A stretch of DNA of 33,753 nucleotides from CAZIOH01 sp964540815 (lineage in GTDB: Bacteria > Myxococcota_A > Polyangia > Fen-1088), in the NCBI GenBank assembly GCA_964540815.1, contig CAZIOH010000075.1, positions 1-33,753 on the forward strand, read 5' to 3'. Numbering within the stretch: position 1 is the stretch's first letter; every line of letters begins with the position of its first letter. Shown piece by piece: positions 32,075 through 33,753 of the stretch. The position numbers and the translations under genes are program-made. A model generated the notes under the pieces. It saw only the letters and a program-made list of their open reading frames with translations. It was not told where the DNA came from and ran no database searches.

Positions 32075-33753
32075 ATGAGCACAGACAAGCAACGTTCCTA
32101 CGGTTGGGTGGCGCTGCGCAGCGACGTGCAGGCGGCGATCACGGTCGCGGCCATCTCGTTGCCGCAGAGCATGGCGTATGCCCTCATCGCCGGGGTCGAC
32201 CCGCGCTTCGGGCTGTACACCGCGATCGTGTTCACCGCCATCGCCGCCGTGCTCGGCTCCTCCTCGCACCTCATCAACGGGCCGACCGGGGCGGTCTCGC
32301 TCGTGACCTTCAGCGCGCTCTCGTTCATCGATCCCGAGGCCCGTCTCAGCGCCTTCGAGGCGATGTTCCTGCTCACCGCCATGATCGGGATCGTGCAGAT
32401 CGCCATCGCGGTGCTCAAGCTCGGGGATCTGACCCGCTACATCTCGGAGTCGGTGGTCACGGGGTTCATGGTGGGCGCGGCGATCTTGACCGGCGTCGGC
32501 CAGATCGGGAACGCGCTCGGGCTCAAGAACCTCGGGACCGGGCACCAGCACGTCTTCTACCGGCTGTGGCTGACCTTGACCCAGGCCGGACACATCAACC
32601 CGAGGGCGGTGGCCATCAGCGGGGGAGCGATCGTCCTCGCGGTGCTGGCCCGTCGGTTGGTGCGGCGCTACCGGCTGCCCCAGCTCGACATGTTCACGGT
32701 GCTCCTGCTGGTGGCGACCCCCGCCTACCTGTTCGGGTGGTCGCGCGCCACCGGCACCGCGCGGACCGCGGTGTCGCTGATCGAGGCGGTGCCGGCCAGC
32801 TTGCCGGGGGCCCACATCCCCGAGATCCGGTGGGGCTGGATCGGACAGATGTCGTCGAGCGCGCTCGCCATCGGGATCCTGGGCTTGCTCGAGGCCCTCG
32901 CCATCGCCAAGGCCATCGCCTACAAGACCCGCCAGAAGCTGGACTTCAACCGGCAGTGCCTGGCCGAGGGCGTGGGCAACCTGCTGGGCGCCTTCTTTCG
33001 CTGCATGCCGGGGTCGGGCTCGCTTTCACGCTCGGCCATCAACTATCAGGCCGGGGCGGTGTCCAAGGCGTCCGGGCTCTTCACGGCGGTGTTCGTCGGG
33101 GTGATGGTCCTCTTGCTGGCTCCCCTCACCCGCTACATCCCCAAGGCCGCGCTGGCCGGGCTGCTGATCGTGGCGGCCGCCCGTCTCATCGATCTCGAGC
33201 GGTTGCGGTACATCGCGCGGGCCTCCCGCTACGACGCCGTCTTGCTGGTGGCGACGGGCCTGGCCGCCCTGGTGGTCGGCGTGGAGTTCGCCATCCTGGT
33301 CGGCGTCGCGATCTCCATCGTGCTCTTCGTCCCGCGGGCGGCGCGCATGCGGGTCTCCGAGCTGGTGGTCACGGACGAGCGGATCGTCCGCGAGCGGGTG
33401 CCGAGCGACCCGCCCTGCACCGCCATCACGATCTACGATCTGGAGGGCGAGCTCTTCTTCGGCGCTGCCCACGCCTTCGAGGCGCAGCTCGAGGAGGCCG
33501 CCGAGCACGCGAAGGGGGAGGGGTGCCGCCACGTCGTGCTTCGACTCAAGCGGCTGCGCAACCCGGACGCCGTCTGTCTCGAGAAGCTGGAGGTCTTCCT
33601 GCGGGACGCGGGCCGGTCCGGGCTGGTGGTGATCCTGGCTGGCGTGCGACCGGATCTCCTGGACGGCATCCGGCGCTTGCGGTTCACCGACTGGTTCCCG
33701 AGCGACCGCATCTTCGTCGAGGAGGGCGACGATGCCGACTCGGCGACCCTGCT
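32075..33753 (+). CDS. SulP-family sulfate permease with STAS domain (partial at window end)
   Basis: ATG 32075 opens a frame that runs off the window end after 559 residues, so the stop is not seen. It starts with the SulP hallmark AAITVAAISLPQSMAYALIAGVDPRFGLYTA and continues with multiple transmembrane helices and the conserved SGSLSRSAINYQAGAVSKASGL segment. A C-terminal STAS domain starts near residue 448 (AITIYDLEGELFFGAAHAFEAQL and VVLRLKRLRNPDAVCLEKLEVFL). SulP proteins are secondary sulfate or bicarbonate/anion carriers. Pairing with a sulfate-binding protein suggests sulfate as cargo. The STAS loop reads LRNPDA rather than the Asp-Ser/Thr pair of phosphorylated STAS regulators. The gene follows sbp by 46 nt and is probably co-transcribed. 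Confidence 0.93.
   Translation, partial: MSTDKQRSYGWVALRSDVQAAITVAAISLPQSMAYALIAGVDPRFGLYTAIVFTAIAAVLGSSSHLINGPTGAVSLVTFSALSFIDPEARLSAFEAMFLLTAMIGIVQIAIAVLKLGDLTRYISESVVTGFMVGAAILTGVGQIGNALGLKNLGTGHQHVFYRLWLTLTQAGHINPRAVAISGGAIVLAVLARRLVRRYRLPQLDMFTVLLLVATPAYLFGWSRATGTARTAVSLIEAVPASLPGAHIPEIRWGWIGQMSSSALAIGILGLLEALAIAKAIAYKTRQKLDFNRQCLAEGVGNLLGAFFRCMPGSGSLSRSAINYQAGAVSKASGLFTAVFVGVMVLLLAPLTRYIPKAALAGLLIVAAARLIDLERLRYIARASRYDAVLLVATGLAALVVGVEFAILVGVAISIVLFVPRAARMRVSELVVTDERIVRERVPSDPPCTAITIYDLEGELFFGAAHAFEAQLEEAAEHAKGEGCRHVVLRLKRLRNPDAVCLEKLEVFLRDAGRSGLVVILAGVRPDLLDGIRRLRFTDWFPSDRIFVEEGDDADSATL

Overview
The window is very GC-rich with dense, mostly forward-strand genes. It looks like Myxococcota (Polyangia type), on three grounds: strongly GC-biased third codon positions, a secreted esterase lipoprotein with a roughly 115-residue Gly/Ser/Ala linker, and many Tat, lipoprotein and TonB-dependent export signals. 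This placement is an inference; no rRNA or marker gene is present. I saw no mobile element, CRISPR array, tRNA or rRNA.

Layout. (1) 1-9993 is a periplasmic oxidation module: the 3' end of a TonB-dependent receptor, a Tat-exported gluconate-dehydrogenase-type subunit 3, its GMC flavoprotein with a Cys cluster, a small monohaem cytochrome c, a Tat-exported flavin amine oxidase, a RidA imine hydrolase with an N-terminal membrane segment, a second TonB-dependent receptor with a long Pro/Ala-rich extension, and an Old Yellow Enzyme-type reductase. Several genes overlap by 4 nt. Together they suggest uptake and periplasmic oxidation of a compound carrying hydroxyl and amino groups. (2) 10058-15273 is an oligopeptide/dipeptide-type ABC importer (binding lipoprotein, permease, permease-ATPase fusion, second ATPase), coupled by overlapping stops and starts. 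(3) 15547-23560 holds a homodimer-type ABC exporter, a hairpin-rich 449-nt intergenic region, an SDR protein lacking the catalytic Tyr, a B3-like metallo-beta-lactamase-fold protein whose start region looks frameshifted, and two ABC exporter half-proteins with complementary degenerate ATPase motifs that should form an asymmetric heterodimer. (4) 23615-33753 is a sulfur-themed region: a reverse-strand sulfonate-type binding protein, an arylsulfatase, an octahaem cytochrome c/TPR lipoprotein, a reverse-strand esterase lipoprotein, an orphan sulfate-binding protein and a SulP sulfate permease running off the window end.

The strongest points for follow-up are the amine oxidase-RidA pair predicted to be exported, the asymmetric ABC exporter, the sulfate-binding protein paired with a SulP carrier rather than CysTWA, the arylsulfatase-octahaem cytochrome pair, and the hairpin cluster at 17326-17774.
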